Of a stretch of 64,000 nt of DNA, positions 39,879 through 48,879 are shown one piece after another. Source of the stretch: Mycobacterium angelicum (GTDB lineage Bacteria; Actinomycetota; Actinomycetes; Mycobacteriales; Mycobacteriaceae); the NCBI RefSeq assembly GCF_002086155.1, contig NZ_MVHE01000002.1:186001-250000 (forward strand), read 5' to 3'. The position numbers and the translations under genes are program-made. The number at the start of each line of letters is the position of its first letter. Position 1 is the stretch's first letter. The notes under the pieces are model-generated. The model was not told where the DNA came from and did not search any database. It saw only the letters and a list, made by a program, of their open reading frames with translations.

Positions 39879-41996
39879 TTGGGGGAGGTGAGCCAACTGC
39901 AGGTCCTGGTTACCGACGCCACCGGCACTGTCGGGCGGTTGGTCACACGCCAATTGATCGCGGCCGGTCATACGGTCAGCGGGATAGCCCAGCGCAGGCA
40001 CGACAACCTGGACGCAGGGGTTGATTTTGTTTGCGCGTCGCTGCGCGACCCGGTGCTGCTCGAGTTAGCCGCCGAGGCCGATGCGGTGATCCATCTGGCG
40101 CCACTCGACGGCAACGCACCGGGCGGCGCCGGCATCAACGGCGTGGCCCATGTGGCCAACGCCGCCGCCCGGGCCGGCGCCCGTCTGCTGTTCGTATCCC
40201 AGGCCGCGGGCCGGCCGGATCTGTACCGGCAGGCCGAGACGCTGGTGTCCACCGGATGGGCGCCCGGATTGATCGTGCGCATCGCCCCGCCGGTCGGCCG
40301 CCAGCTCGACTGGATGGTGTGCCGCACGGTGGCCACGCTGATGCGCAACAAAGTCTCAGCACAGCCCATGCGCGTGTTGCACCTCGATGACCTGGTGCGC
40401 TTCCTGGTTTTGGCGGTGAGCACCGACCGCACCGGAGTAGTGGATCTGGCCACCCCGGACACTACAAATGTGGTCACCGCGTGGCGGTTGCTGCGATCGG
40501 TGGACCCGCGCCTGCGGCTGCACGGCGCCCGCGGCTGGACGAAGCTGATTCCTCAGCTGGATATCACTGCTGCCCAAGAGGTTTGGGGCTTTGAGTACGG
40601 CTGGCAGGCGTTGGACGCGATTATCGACACCGGCCGGGGCCTGGTCGGGCGCAAGCTCGAACCGGCGGGCGCGATCGCCGGGTCAGGCCAGCTGGCGCTT
40701 CCAGTGGAGGCCGTTCCGCGCTTCGCGCCGTCCGACGGTGCGCCGCTGAGCAGTGCGGCACCCGACGGCCTCGAGGGTGAATTCGACGACCGGATCGATC
40801 CGCGGTTCCCGGTCTTCAGCGCGGCCAGCCTTGCCGAAGCGCTACCGGGACCGCTCACTCCGATCACACTGGACGTCCAATTGGGCGGGCTGCGTGCGGC
40901 CGGCCGGGCCATGGGTCAGGTGCTTGCCCTTGGCGACGTGGTTGCCGACGAGTGGGCCAGCAGAGCCATCGCGGTGTTCGGTCACCGCCCCTACGTCGGG
41001 GTGTCGGCCAACATCGTCGCGGCGGCCCAACTGCCCGGCTGGGACGAGCAGGCTGTCACGCAGCGCTCCCTGGGCGCGCAACCGCAAACCACGGATCTGC
41101 TGCCGCTGGGTCGACCGCACCTGGCGGACGGGGCGCTCGGATCGGTGGCCAAGGTCGTCGTGACAGCCCGGTCGCTGGCGCTGCTGCGCCATCTGCGCTC
41201 CGATACCCAGGATTACGTTGCCGCGGCCACGGCCGAGCAGCTGGGTGCCGAACAGCTCACCTCGCTACCCAACGCCGGCCTCGAAGTACGAATACGACTG
41301 CTACGGGACCGAATTCACCAGGGCTGGATCCTGACGGCGCTGTGGGTGATCGACACCGGCGTCACCGCGGCAACGCTGGAGCACACCCGCGCCGCAGCCG
41401 GCGTATCCGGAGTCGGTGTGATCATGGAAAGCGGTCGCATCGCGGACCAGACCGCGGCGCTGGCAGCGGCATTGCGCGCCGACCCGCTGTTGTGCACGTT
41501 GGGCGGAGAAGGCAATGTCGCCAGCATCCGGGCGTTGTCACCGGCCGCCGCCGCGGCACTCGATGCCGCCGTCGCTCAGCTCGGACACCGTGGCCGCGGC
41601 GAAGCCGAGCTGGCGAATCCGACTTTCGGCGACGACCCGGCGCTGCTACTGATCACGGCCGCCGAAGCCGCCGCCGCACCGCCGGCGCCGGCGCCGCCGG
41701 CAAAGTTGTCCCAGCGAATGGCGACCAACGCCCGAAATTCCCGGGAACTTGCCCACGACACCACCATCCGGTTCACTCATGAGCTCCGAAAGACATTGCG
41801 CGAGTTGGGGTCTCGACATGTTGCGGCAGACCTGATCGACGCGGTCGACGATGTGTACTACCTGACCTGCGATGAACTCGTCACGGTACCGGCCGACGCC
41901 CGGCTGCGAATCAAGCGCCGCCGCACCGAGCGGGAGCGCCTGCAGGCGCAGCACCCGCCCGACATCATCGACCACACCTGGGATCCCTCCGCCTAG
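39879..41996 (+). CDS. Multidomain protein: NAD(P)-binding domain plus PEP-synthase-like linker
   Basis: 705 residues, Rv1868 counterpart. The N-terminal part (about 1-250) is an atypical SDR/NmrA-like Rossmann fold starting LQVLVTDATGTVGRLVTRQL. The middle (about 250-610) is unassigned. The C terminus (about 610-705: SQRMATNARNSRELAHDTTI ... DAVDDVYYLTCDELV ... RTERERLQAQHPPD) resembles the helical linker before the phosphohistidine domain of PEP-utilising enzymes, but the phosphohistidine domain itself is missing. Function unknown. The start is uncertain: TTG 39879 or GTG 39888 next to GGGGGAGG. Confidence 0.82.
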   Translation: MGEVSQLQVLVTDATGTVGRLVTRQLIAAGHTVSGIAQRRHDNLDAGVDFVCASLRDPVLLELAAEADAVIHLAPLDGNAPGGAGINGVAHVANAAARAGARLLFVSQAAGRPDLYRQAETLVSTGWAPGLIVRIAPPVGRQLDWMVCRTVATLMRNKVSAQPMRVLHLDDLVRFLVLAVSTDRTGVVDLATPDTTNVVTAWRLLRSVDPRLRLHGARGWTKLIPQLDITAAQEVWGFEYGWQALDAIIDTGRGLVGRKLEPAGAIAGSGQLALPVEAVPRFAPSDGAPLSSAAPDGLEGEFDDRIDPRFPVFSAASLAEALPGPLTPITLDVQLGGLRAAGRAMGQVLALGDVVADEWASRAIAVFGHRPYVGVSANIVAAAQLPGWDEQAVTQRSLGAQPQTTDLLPLGRPHLADGALGSVAKVVVTARSLALLRHLRSDTQDYVAAATAEQLGAEQLTSLPNAGLEVRIRLLRDRIHQGWILTALWVIDTGVTAATLEHTRAAAGVSGVGVIMESGRIADQTAALAAALRADPLLCTLGGEGNVASIRALSPAAAAALDAAVAQLGHRGRGEAELANPTFGDDPALLLITAAEAAAAPPAPAPPAKLSQRMATNARNSRELAHDTTIRFTHELRKTLRELGSRHVAADLIDAVDDVYYLTCDELVTVPADARLRIKRRRTERERLQAQHPPDIIDHTWDPSA

Positions 41997-41999
41997 CGG

Positions 42000-43232
42000 T
42001 CAATCCATCAATTCCGAAAGCGGCGCCTGCGGATCGGCCAACCGCTCGGCGTCGACGGATGCCCTCGTCCGGATCAGGGCTTTGACGTCGTCGAGCACAT
42101 CCCAGATGTTCACGTTCATCCCGGCCAGCACCCGGCTATCGCCGTCGAGCCAGAAGGCAACGAACTCGCGCTTGGCGACATCACCGCGGAATACCACCCG
42201 GTCGAAGCTGGGCGCATACCCGGCATATTCCATCCCGAGGTCGTACTGGTCGGTGAAGAAGTACGGCAGTTCGCCGTATTCCCCTGGCGTGCCCAGCATC
42301 CCGGCCACCGCCACCGCTGGTTGCTTGAGCGCATTGGCCCAGTGTTCGGTACGGATCCGGGTGCCGAACAGCGGATGCCGCGCGGCAGCGATGTCGCCGA
42401 CCGCATAGATATCGGGGTCGCTGGTACGCAACGACGCGTCGACGAGTACACCGCCTTCGCCCAACGACAGGCCGGCGCGTTCGGCCAGTTCGACATTCGG
42501 CTTGGCGCCGACGGCCACCAGCACCGCATCGGCACCGATCTGCGAGCCGTCGGCTAGCCGCAGCCCGGTCGCCTTGCCGCTCTGGGTAGAGATCTCCTCG
42601 ACCTGGGCCCCCAGCCGCAAGTCCACACCGTGCTCGCGATGCAGAGTGGCGAAGATTTCGCCGACCTGCTCACCGAGCGCGGCCAGCAGCGGTTGTGGGG
42701 CGGCCTCCACGACGGTCACATTCACGCCCCGCTGACGGGCACCGGCGGCCACCTCCAGGCCGATCCAGCCGGCGCCTACCACCGCCAGCGAAGAGCCTTC
42801 GGCCAGAACGGAATTCAGTGCCGCCGCGTCGTCATAGTGGCGCAGGTAGTGGACACCTGACGCGTCGGATCCGGGGATCGACGGGCGGCGCGAGGCCGAC
42901 CCGGTGGCCAGCAGTAGCTTGTCGTAGCGCAGCGTGCTGTCGTCGGCCAGCCCGACGGTGTGCGCCGCGGGATCCACCGACGTCGCACGCGTGCTCAATC
43001 TCAGGTCGACATCGTGGACGCGGTACCAGTCGGAGTCACGCACGGTGAAATCGGCCAGGGTCTTCTTACCGGCCAGATATTCCTTGGACAGCGGCGGGCG
43101 TTCGTAAGGCAGGTATTCCTCGTCGGCGACGAGAACAACCTGACCGTCGAAGTTGTTGTCCCGCAGCGCTTCTACGGCTTTGGCCCCGGCAAGTCCGCCG
43201 CCGACGATGACGAATGTTGTGGAGCTACTCAT
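42000..43232 (-). CDS. Ferredoxin/rubredoxin-type NAD-dependent reductase
   Basis: 410 residues, Rv1869c counterpart. FAD motif VIVGGGLAGAKAVEAL; NAD(P)H motif VVGAGWIGLEVAAGARQRG; second FAD motif IYAVGDIAAARHPLFG; reductase C-terminal domain. It belongs to the oxygenase-coupled NADH:ferredoxin reductases that feed P450s or dioxygenases. It is the last gene of a five-gene minus-strand run and ends three bases from the convergent multidomain gene. Confidence 0.93.
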   Translation of the reverse strand: MSSSTTFVIVGGGLAGAKAVEALRDNNFDGQVVLVADEEYLPYERPPLSKEYLAGKKTLADFTVRDSDWYRVHDVDLRLSTRATSVDPAAHTVGLADDSTLRYDKLLLATGSASRRPSIPGSDASGVHYLRHYDDAAALNSVLAEGSSLAVVGAGWIGLEVAAGARQRGVNVTVVEAAPQPLLAALGEQVGEIFATLHREHGVDLRLGAQVEEISTQSGKATGLRLADGSQIGADAVLVAVGAKPNVELAERAGLSLGEGGVLVDASLRTSDPDIYAVGDIAAARHPLFGTRIRTEHWANALKQPAVAVAGMLGTPGEYGELPYFFTDQYDLGMEYAGYAPSFDRVVFRGDVAKREFVAFWLDGDSRVLAGMNVNIWDVLDDVKALIRTRASVDAERLADPQAPLSELMD

Positions 43233-43245
43233 AATCCCACCCTAC

Positions 43246-43971
43246 TTACCTCACAAGTTCGCGCAATGACAACGCATTACGCACAGCGTGGCCGCCCAGG
43301 TCGTTGTTGAAGTACACCCACACATCGCGGCCTTCGCCGTCCCACCCGGTGATGCGTTCGGCCCACCACCGCAGGTCATCAGACGTGTACGAACCGGTGT
43401 ACATCGTCGCCGGCTCGGGTCCGTGCATGCGCACATACACCTGGTCGGTGGTGGCGCACGGCACACATACCAGACCTGCGCCGCTCATCACGACGTACGC
43501 GGCCCGGTGATTTTCCAGCAGCGTGTATACCGCAGGGGCGTTCCAGGACGGGTGCCGAAGCTCCACGGCTACCCGGATGGCAGCCGGTACGCCGCGCAGG
43601 AAGGAATCCAACCGGGCGTCATCGCGCTGCTGCTCGGGATGCAGCTGCACCAGCAACATCCCGTGCCGATCACCCAACAGCTGCCAGCACTGTGCGAATC
43701 GTTCGATCCACGGTTCGGGTGATGCCAGCCTTCGATAGTGGGTGAGTCCGCGATGCGCCTTGACCGACATGGTGAACCCGTCTGGCAACTGGTTGCGCCA
43801 ACCGACGAACGTCGAATCCCGGGGCCAGCGATAGAAGCTGGCGTTCAACTCGACGGTGTCGAACACCTCGATGTAGCGCAGTAGCCGGCGTGCGGCCGGC
43901 AGCCCCGGCGGGTAGAGCACGTCGGCCCAGTGGTTGTAGGACCATCCCGACGTTCCAATCCGAACTGCCAT
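43246..43971 (-). CDS. DUF72 (YecE-like) protein
   Basis: 241 residues. TIM-barrel DUF72 signatures: RIGTSGWSYNHWADVLYPPG, FDTVELNASFYRWPRDSTF, VAVELRHPSWNAPAVYTLL, and YVRMHGP with YVYFNND-like VWVYFNNDLGGHAV. Function unknown; some bacterial members lie near DNA repair or Fe-S genes. It lies six bases after the helix-hairpin-helix gene. Confidence 0.92.
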   Translation of the reverse strand: MAVRIGTSGWSYNHWADVLYPPGLPAARRLLRYIEVFDTVELNASFYRWPRDSTFVGWRNQLPDGFTMSVKAHRGLTHYRRLASPEPWIERFAQCWQLLGDRHGMLLVQLHPEQQRDDARLDSFLRGVPAAIRVAVELRHPSWNAPAVYTLLENHRAAYVVMSGAGLVCVPCATTDQVYVRMHGPEPATMYTGSYTSDDLRWWAERITGWDGEGRDVWVYFNNDLGGHAVRNALSLRELVR

Positions 43972-43977
43972 CGTCGC

Positions 43978-44613
43978 TCAACCGGTCAGCTGCCGGCGCA
44001 CGTCGTCGTCCAGCGACGCACGCACCAGCGCGGCGGCCAGGCGAGCATTGGTCCGCGGCGCCAGGGCAGAAAGCTTGGCCGGGTCGGTCGGCAGGCCCAA
44101 CTGCTTCGCCGCAGCGGTGGCCCGGCCGTCGAAATGCGGGCGCACCCACGGCCACACGTCCTGCACCTCGCGCAGAAATATATCGGCACCGGTGTCGCCA
44201 ATTCCCTTGAACTGCTTGAGGATTCGAACGGCCTGCTTCGGATCGCGGTCGCTACGCCGAGCGACTTCGCGCAGGTCTGCGCCGAACTCGTCGCGCACCG
44301 AAGCGGCGATGTCAGTGAGCCGGGTGGCCGAGCTTTCGTCGTAGCGCACGTAGTGAGCGCGGCCAAATGCATCGATCATGGTGCGGCGGTCGGATTCCAG
44401 CACGGCTTTGGGTGTGCTCAGCCCCGCCTGGAACAGCTCTCGTGCCGCACGCGTGGCGATCGCGGCGTCGATGGGTTTGCTGGCCAGCATGCACAGCGCC
44501 AACAGCTGAAACAACGGCATGGGCGTGTCTTTCAGCCGGATCCCCGCCTCAACGGCATATGTAGTACCGGCGATATCGAGCAGTCGTCGCACTTGTCGCT
44601 CGGGCTTGTCCAT
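43978..44613 (-). CDS. HhH-GPD-like protein (endonuclease III fold)
   Basis: 211 residues. The helix-hairpin-helix segment LKQFKGIGDTGADIFLREVQ is followed by an Asp-containing region (WPWVRPHFDGRA). It lacks the C-terminal cysteine cluster of endonuclease III, so no Fe-S cluster is expected. It may be a DNA glycosylase relative, but the catalytic Lys cannot be assigned with confidence. ATG 44613 is preferred over GTG 44643. It is in a compact run with the DUF72 and TfoX-domain genes. Confidence 0.85.
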   Translation of the reverse strand: MDKPERQVRRLLDIAGTTYAVEAGIRLKDTPMPLFQLLALCMLASKPIDAAIATRAARELFQAGLSTPKAVLESDRRTMIDAFGRAHYVRYDESSATRLTDIAASVRDEFGADLREVARRSDRDPKQAVRILKQFKGIGDTGADIFLREVQDVWPWVRPHFDGRATAAAKQLGLPTDPAKLSALAPRTNARLAAALVRASLDDDVRRQLTG

Positions 44614-44656
44614 GAGCGCCGCGTACCCGCAGCGCCCGGTCACAAACCGGACGACC

Positions 44657-44989
44657 TCATTTGGCGGGCAGGCTGACGACGTACTTCGCGGCGCATGCCA
44701 CCCACCCCTCGAGCTGCCGTTTGGTTCTCACTCCCTCGGCGGCGATGCGCAACCACCCGCGCGTTTCCCGGCCGGCCATCACCATTGGGCTGACGTGGGC
44801 CCGGCCCAGCAGCCTGTCGGTGTCCTCGGGCGGCACCCGCACCAGAAGTCCGCCCTGGCCGCTGGCGGCCACGGCCAGGTGCCCGCCGATAAGGAACGCG
44901 AGCCCGCCGAGCATCCGCTTTTCGTCGACCCCGGTCTGCGACGCCAGCAGCTCGCGGATCCGCTCGACCAGATCGGTGTCGTAAGCCAT
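44657..44989 (-). CDS. TfoX N-terminal domain protein
   Basis: 110 residues comprising only the TfoX_N fold: DTDLVERIRELLASQ, KRMLGGLAFLIGGHLAVAAS and a C-terminal Arg/Lys-rich end. In gammaproteobacteria TfoX governs competence; stand-alone N-domain proteins in actinobacteria are of unknown role. Six bases after the preceding DUF385 gene. Confidence 0.87.
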   Translation of the reverse strand: MAYDTDLVERIRELLASQTGVDEKRMLGGLAFLIGGHLAVAASGQGGLLVRVPPEDTDRLLGRAHVSPMVMAGRETRGWLRIAAEGVRTKRQLEGWVACAAKYVVSLPAK

Positions 44990-44995
44990 GCGGTG

Positions 44996-45385
44996 TCAGT
45001 CCAGATCGACGCGGATGGTGAGCAGGTCGGTGCCCATGGTCCGGACGCCGACGCCGTTGAAGCGGGGCAGGCTGCGCAACCGCTGCCATGGATCGTCGTC
45101 GGGCAACAAGTGCGCGGTGCCGCTGCGCCAGGTGCCACCGACGCGCACGCGTACCGCCGGGTTGGCCTTGATGTTGTAGACGTAATCCGAATGGTCGCCG
45201 TGTTCGGAGACCATCCAGAACTGGTTGTCGATGACCTTGCCGCCGACCGCGGTGCGCCGCGGTTGACCTGACTTACGCCCGGTCGTTTCCAGCAGAGTCC
45301 CCGGCAACTGCCGCCCGAGCGGATTGGCCACCAGCCGTTGGACGCGATGGACGAAAGCTCGTTTCAGGTCTCGAAGGTCGGTCAT
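44996..45385 (-). CDS. DUF385/Ddn-like F420-binding protein
   Basis: 129 residues, split-barrel nitroreductase family (deazaflavin-dependent). Conserved GTLLETTGRKSGQPRRTAVGG and DHSDYVYNIKANPAVRVRVGG match F420-binding motifs of Ddn relatives. It likely uses F420H2; the substrate is unknown. ATG 45385 starts MTDLRDLKRAFVHRVQ. It is the first gene of the run that ends with the ferredoxin reductase. Confidence 0.9.
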   Translation of the reverse strand: MTDLRDLKRAFVHRVQRLVANPLGRQLPGTLLETTGRKSGQPRRTAVGGKVIDNQFWMVSEHGDHSDYVYNIKANPAVRVRVGGTWRSGTAHLLPDDDPWQRLRSLPRFNGVGVRTMGTDLLTIRVDLD

Positions 45386-45458
45386 ATTCCGATTCTGCCC
45401 GTCGAGCCCGACAAAGATAGACGCCGCCACGCGGTGACGGCGCCTATCCGGCTACCTG

Positions 45459-45812
45459 CTAGGTCGCGTACGGAACGAACGGACCGCCGGGCACGAAGAC
45501 GCCCCAGGCTGAGACCTGCGGGTTCCAGACGACCGGGTAGGCCACCACCGAATTGGGCGGCATCCAGGTGGCGGGCAGCCCATATCCGACCGGGTCGTTG
45601 TAGTGCCCCGGCGGGGGAGCGCCACGCTGTCCGGGCGGTAGCGGAGTGCCCGGCCCATTGCAGTTGACCCCCGGGCCGCCCGTGCAAATCGGTGCGGGCG
45701 GCGGAACCGGGTCATTGGGGTCGGCTTGTGCGAACCCGGCACCCAACGCGAGCGCTCCGGACGCCAACCCCCCGGCGATCGCGGCGCTGGCCGCGAATTT
45801 CTTCAATTTCAT
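45459..45812 (-). CDS. Small secreted Pro/Gly-rich protein
   Basis: 117 residues. The start at 45812 has a strong AAGGAG and gives a clear signal peptide (MKLKKFAASAAIAGG ... AQADP). The mature part is Pro/Gly-rich with two Cys (CTGGPGVNCNG) and a repeated VVAYPVVWNPQVSAWGVFVPG end. Such small secreted proteins are frequent in mycobacteria; no function is known. Confidence 0.85.
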   Translation of the reverse strand: MKLKKFAASAAIAGGLASGALALGAGFAQADPNDPVPPPAPICTGGPGVNCNGPGTPLPPGQRGAPPPGHYNDPVGYGLPATWMPPNSVVAYPVVWNPQVSAWGVFVPGGPFVPYAT

Positions 45813-45936
45813 GGTGAACTCCTTTTCGAGCAGCGTGGCTGTTCGTACGGAAAACCCCCCGATCACCCCGGTTACCCCGGCGGCGAAAGCCAAAACACGG
45901 CTACGTCAACTCAGCTGTTGATCGCTTGAAAAAGCC

Positions 45937-45969
45937 TAACGCAATTGGAGCGATCGCTCCGCGGCGTTA
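45937..45969 (-). terminator. Intrinsic terminator of lon
   Basis: A perfect 14-base palindrome GGAGCGATCGCTCC (45947-45960) lies inside outer arms TAACGC and GCGTTA. Read from the lon side it is followed by GGCTTTTTC. It lies 21 bases after the lon stop. Confidence 0.65.
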
Positions 45970-45990
45970 TGGGCCTGTATGGCAGTCCTG

Positions 45991-48306
45991 TCAGGCGGCC
46001 GCGGTTGCCGTGACAGCCACAGGTTCGAGCGCCTGCGCGACGATCTCGGCGACGTCGGTCATCGGCTTCACCGTGAGCGTGTCGAGCACTTCGGCGGGCA
46101 CGTCATCCAGATCCGGCTCGTTGCGCGCCGGAATGAAAACCGTTGACAATCCAGCACGTTGGGCGGCCAGCAGCTTTTGCTTCACGCCGCCGATCGGCAA
46201 TACCCGGCCATTCAGCGTGACCTCGCCAGTCATGCCGACATCGGAGCGAACCTGGCGTCCGGTCGCCATCGAGACCAGGGCGGTCACCATTGTGACACCG
46301 GCCGACGGGCCGTCCTTGGGAACGGCTCCCGCGGGCACGTGCACGTGGATGCGCCGGTCCAGCACCGTCGGGTCGACACCGAGTTCGGCTGCGTGCGAAC
46401 GCACATAGGACAGCGCGATCTGCGCCGACTCCTTCATCACCTCACCGAGTTGGCCGGTCAGTTGCAAGCCGGCTTCGCCGTCGGTAGCACCGGCTTCGAT
46501 GTAGAGCACGTCGCCACCTAGGCCGGTGACGGCAAGACCGGTGGCCACGCCGGGCACCGCGGTGCGTTCGGCGGACTCCGGGGTGAACCGCGGACGACCC
46601 AAGTAGCCAACAAGATCGGGCTCGTCGATCGTGATCGACGAATCTGCGATCTTGGTGGTCACCTTGCGCAGCGCCTTGGCCAGCAATCGCTCGAACTGTC
46701 GCACGCCCGGTTCGCGGGTGTAGTCGGCGGCGATCTTGCGCAGCGCCGCGTCGGTGACCGTGACCTCGTCCTCGGTCAGCGCAGCCCGTTCCCGCTGCCG
46801 GGGCAGCAGGTAGTCGCGGGCGATGGCAACCTTGTCGTCCTCGGTGTAGCCGTCGATCTGGACCAGCTCCATGCGGTCCAGCAACGCCGACGGGATGTTC
46901 TCGATCACGTTGGCCGTGGCCAGAAACACCACATCGGACAGGTCCAGGTCCAGATCCAGGTAGTGGTCGCGGAAGGTGTGGTTCTGCGCGGGGTCGAGCA
47001 CCTCAAGCAGCGCCGCGCTCGGGTCCCCGCGGTAGTCCGAACCGACCTTGTCGATTTCATCAAGCAGCACAACGGGATTCATCGACCCCGCTTCACCGAT
47101 CGCGCGCACGATGCGGCCCGGCAGCGCGCCGACGTAGGTGCGCCGGTGTCCGCGGACCTCGGCCTCGTCGCGCACACCGCCCAGCGCGACGCGCACGAAC
47201 TTGCGGCCCAGTGCCCTGGCCACGCTCTCACCCAATGACGTCTTGCCGACGCCGGGCGGACCGGCCAGGACCATGACGGCCCCGGAGCCGCGGCCGCCGA
47301 CAACCTGAAGCCCGCGCTGAGCGCGGCGGGTGCGTACCGCCAGGTATTCGACGATGCGGTCCTTGACTTCGTCCAGCCCGTGGTGGTCGGCATCCAGAAT
47401 TGCCCGCGCCGCGGTCAGGTCCGTCGAATCCTCGGTCCGCTCGTTCCAGGGCAGGTCGAGCACGGTATCCAACCAGGTACGAATCCAGCCGCTTTCCGGG
47501 CTTTGGTCGCTGGCCCGTTCCAGCTTGCCGACCTCGCGCAGCGCGGCCTCGCGGACTTTCTCGGGCAATTCGGCGGCCTCGACACGGGCCCGGTAGTCGT
47601 CAGAACCGTCGGGCTCACCCTCGCCCAGTTCCTTGCGGATGGCGGCCAGTTGTTGACGCAGCAGGAATTCCTTCTGCGTCTTCTCCATGCCTTCGCGCAC
47701 GTCCTCGGCGATCTTGTCGTTGACCTCGACTTCGGCCAGATGCTCGCTGGTCCAGTCGATCAGCACCCGCAGCCGCTCGGCAACGTCATCGGTCTCCAGC
47801 AGTTGGCGCTTCTGCACATCGGACAGGTAGGAGGCATACCCCGATGTGTCCGCCAGCGCCGACGGGTCGGTCAACTGGTTGACGTAGTCGATGATCTGCC
47901 ACGCCTCACGCCGCTGCAGCATCACCAGCAGCAACTTCTTGTATTCGGCTGCCAGCGACTTGATTTCATCGGTCACCTCGGCCGCGGGGATTTCGGTCAC
48001 CTCGACCCACAGCGCCGGACCCGGGCCCGTCGCGCCCGCACCGATCTGCACCCGCCGCTCACCGCGAACCACAGCGGCGCTGCCGCCGCCGGCGATGCGG
48101 CCGACCTGCAAGATTTTCGCCACCACCCCGTGGGTGGGGTAGCGGTCCGCAAGCCGCGGAGCGATCAGCAACTGGCGTGACTCGCTGGCCTGAGCGGCGT
48201 CGACCGCAGCGCGGGCGGCGTCGTCGAGCTCGATGGGCACCACCATTTCAGGCAGCACGATCGTGTCGGTCGCGAACAACACCGGCAATGACATGGCTTG
48301 AGCCAT
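45991..48306 (-). CDS. lon: ATP-dependent Lon protease
   Basis: 771 residues, LonA type. Order: N-terminal substrate domain (LPVLFATDTIVLPEMVVPIE), helical linker, AAA+ module with Walker A GPPGVGKTSL, Walker B VVLLDEIDKVG, and a protease domain with catalytic Ser in KDGPSAGVTMV and Lys in GGVKQKLLAAQ. Degrades misfolded and regulatory proteins in the cytosol. ATG 48306 follows GGGAGG. M. tuberculosis has no Lon, so its presence sets this species apart. Two matching dyads lie upstream (48394-48439). Confidence 0.96.
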   Translation of the reverse strand: MAQAMSLPVLFATDTIVLPEMVVPIELDDAARAAVDAAQASESRQLLIAPRLADRYPTHGVVAKILQVGRIAGGGSAAVVRGERRVQIGAGATGPGPALWVEVTEIPAAEVTDEIKSLAAEYKKLLLVMLQRREAWQIIDYVNQLTDPSALADTSGYASYLSDVQKRQLLETDDVAERLRVLIDWTSEHLAEVEVNDKIAEDVREGMEKTQKEFLLRQQLAAIRKELGEGEPDGSDDYRARVEAAELPEKVREAALREVGKLERASDQSPESGWIRTWLDTVLDLPWNERTEDSTDLTAARAILDADHHGLDEVKDRIVEYLAVRTRRAQRGLQVVGGRGSGAVMVLAGPPGVGKTSLGESVARALGRKFVRVALGGVRDEAEVRGHRRTYVGALPGRIVRAIGEAGSMNPVVLLDEIDKVGSDYRGDPSAALLEVLDPAQNHTFRDHYLDLDLDLSDVVFLATANVIENIPSALLDRMELVQIDGYTEDDKVAIARDYLLPRQRERAALTEDEVTVTDAALRKIAADYTREPGVRQFERLLAKALRKVTTKIADSSITIDEPDLVGYLGRPRFTPESAERTAVPGVATGLAVTGLGGDVLYIEAGATDGEAGLQLTGQLGEVMKESAQIALSYVRSHAAELGVDPTVLDRRIHVHVPAGAVPKDGPSAGVTMVTALVSMATGRQVRSDVGMTGEVTLNGRVLPIGGVKQKLLAAQRAGLSTVFIPARNEPDLDDVPAEVLDTLTVKPMTDVAEIVAQALEPVAVTATAAA

Positions 48307-48393
48307 CAATCCTCCCAAAGTTAAGTCTGCTGCGCTCAACCCAGGGCAGGGTCGGTTTGTTCCCGCTCGGTTGCCGCTATGCCCTCGGCGAAC

Positions 48394-48439
48394 GTGACGC
48401 TGTCGTCACACTCGGCGCCGAACGTGACGCAGCCGTCAC
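48394..48439. promoter_or_regulatory. Two matching operator-like dyads upstream of lon
   Basis: GTGACGCTGTCGTCAC (48394-48409) and GTGACGCAGCCGTCAC (48424-48439) have identical six-base arms around a four-base spacer. They are 30 bases apart, about three helical turns, so both face the same side of the DNA. They lie in the divergent region between lon and a small hypothetical gene. The regulator is unknown. Confidence 0.55.
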
Positions 48440-48523
48440 AGTCGCGGGACCTGGAGAGCGATGAACGCAACCGGCGTCGCGACCGTCTTACTGAACGACG
48501 GAAAGCGAAAGGAGCTAACAGAG

Positions 48524-48879
48524 ATGCAGCTCTACCGCATGACTCACCCGCTGAGGCTGGCCAAGGGATCCCGCCCGACTGGGATGCTGCGGCGCGCGCC
48601 GTGAACGCGATGAACCCGGCCCGCAGTTGCGCCGGACTGTACGCAATCCGGACCTCCTACGACGCGGCCGCGGTGATGGGCGCCGACCTGATGCTGCGGC
48701 TGGATGAGGTGATCGGCCACGCCCTGAACGCCCACGCGATAGCTGCCGAGAACGCCCCGATAGGCCGGTTAGTGGAGGTCAGCGGTCACGCCGTCGGTGC
48801 GTGGCGTGCGCTGGCCGGCCTGAACGACGCGAGCCACGCGCCTGAAGACCGCGCGCTCACTCCTGCTGTAGCGGCGTGA
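48524..48879 (+). CDS. Hypothetical protein, apparently frameshifted near its N terminus
   Basis: A strong AAAGGAG (48508-48514) precedes ATG 48524, but that frame stops at 48602 after 26 codons (starting [16 protein letters not shown]). The long open frame to 48879 is offset by one base ([20 protein letters not shown] ... [19 protein letters not shown]). One base missing around 48565-48590 would join them into a protein of about 117 residues. Alternatively the 26-codon frame is a leader coupled to GTG 48601 through a GTGA overlap. The open frame extends back to 48379, but there it runs through the operator dyads. No family is recognised. Confidence 0.55.

Noticed and set aside
48379..48523. 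N-terminal extension of the small hypothetical protein
   Set aside because: It runs through the two operator-like dyads and has low-complexity composition; a strong ribosome binding site points to ATG 48524.
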